From contig CAZHPZ010000034.1 of NCBI GenBank assembly GCA_964534905.1, positions 1-13,210 of the forward strand: 13,210 bases of DNA, in the 5' to 3' direction. Source of the DNA: RGIG4608 sp964534905 (GTDB taxonomy: Bacteria > Bacillota > Clostridia > Oscillospirales > CAG-272). Position numbers and translations under genes: made by a program. The notes below the pieces were generated by a model. The model saw nothing but the letters and a program-made list of their open reading frames with translations. It searched no databases and was not told the DNA's origin. Positions within the stretch are counted from its first letter, which is position 1. Each line of letters starts with the position of its first letter. Positions 13,185 to 13,210 of this stretch are shown here, piece after piece.

Positions 13185-13210
13185 ATCCTATATTTCAAGC
13201 TCCTCATATA

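Noticed and set aside
1..13210. CRISPR arrays, insertion sequences, phage, toxin-antitoxin or defence genes
   Set aside because: No spaced direct repeats, transposase or recombinase motifs, or nuclease motifs are visible on either strand.

Overview
The window looks like chromosomal DNA of a spore-forming, low-to-moderate GC member of the Clostridia (Bacillota). The evidence is a full-length SipL-type spore-coat morphogenesis protein (SPOCS repeats plus a C-terminal LysM) behind a sigma-E-like promoter, strong AAGGAGG-type ribosome binding sites, consensus sigma-A promoters (TTGACA-17-TATAAT), intrinsic terminators after most genes, a C74-type purine riboswitch, and many Gram-positive signal peptides and lipoboxes. 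The genus cannot be fixed from the sequence.

Layout, left to right. (1) 51-3644, minus strand: a three-gene operon of exported proteins (secreted protein, then a small membrane-anchored protein, then a lipoprotein). It has its own promoter, a tiny leader ORF and a distal nested hairpin. (2) 3653-5316, plus strand: sipL, monocistronic, with a terminator. (3) 5411-7322, plus strand: a promoter, a guanine-type purine riboswitch with an expression platform, and a TGS-domain P-loop nucleoside kinase with a terminator. (4) 7324-8423, plus strand: a monocistronic membrane-anchored, probably beta-propeller protein. (5) 8396-10634, minus strand: a 714-residue lipoprotein of unknown function, convergent with the previous gene and sharing a bidirectional terminator. 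(6) 10658-10823, minus strand: tRNA-Leu(GAG) with its own promoter and terminator. (7) 10926-13184, plus strand: a second copy of the two-gene cassette that begins region 1, again with its own promoter and leader ORF.

The most striking feature is the duplicated two-gene cassette: a ~457-residue secreted protein followed, with a 4-base ATGA overlap, by a ~232-residue membrane-anchored protein. The copies lie about 7.5 kb apart in opposite orientation. They share gene order, stop/start overlap, protein blocks and, unexpectedly, a conserved leader element holding a strong Shine-Dalgarno and a 6- or 9-codon ORF that begins Met-Gly-Phe. Both copies are visibly more AT-rich than sipL and the kinase between them, which suggests a mobile or horizontally acquired gene pair of unknown function. 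I recognise no family for either protein.

The second point of interest is the riboswitch. The aptamer has the guanine-specifying C in the position 74 equivalent, yet the strongest terminator hairpin re-uses the 3' strands of P3 and P1. That arrangement predicts ligand-induced read-through (an ON switch), the opposite of most guanine riboswitches, and it controls a kinase usually annotated as uridine kinase. No insertion sequences, CRISPR arrays, phage genes or recognisable defence systems were seen.
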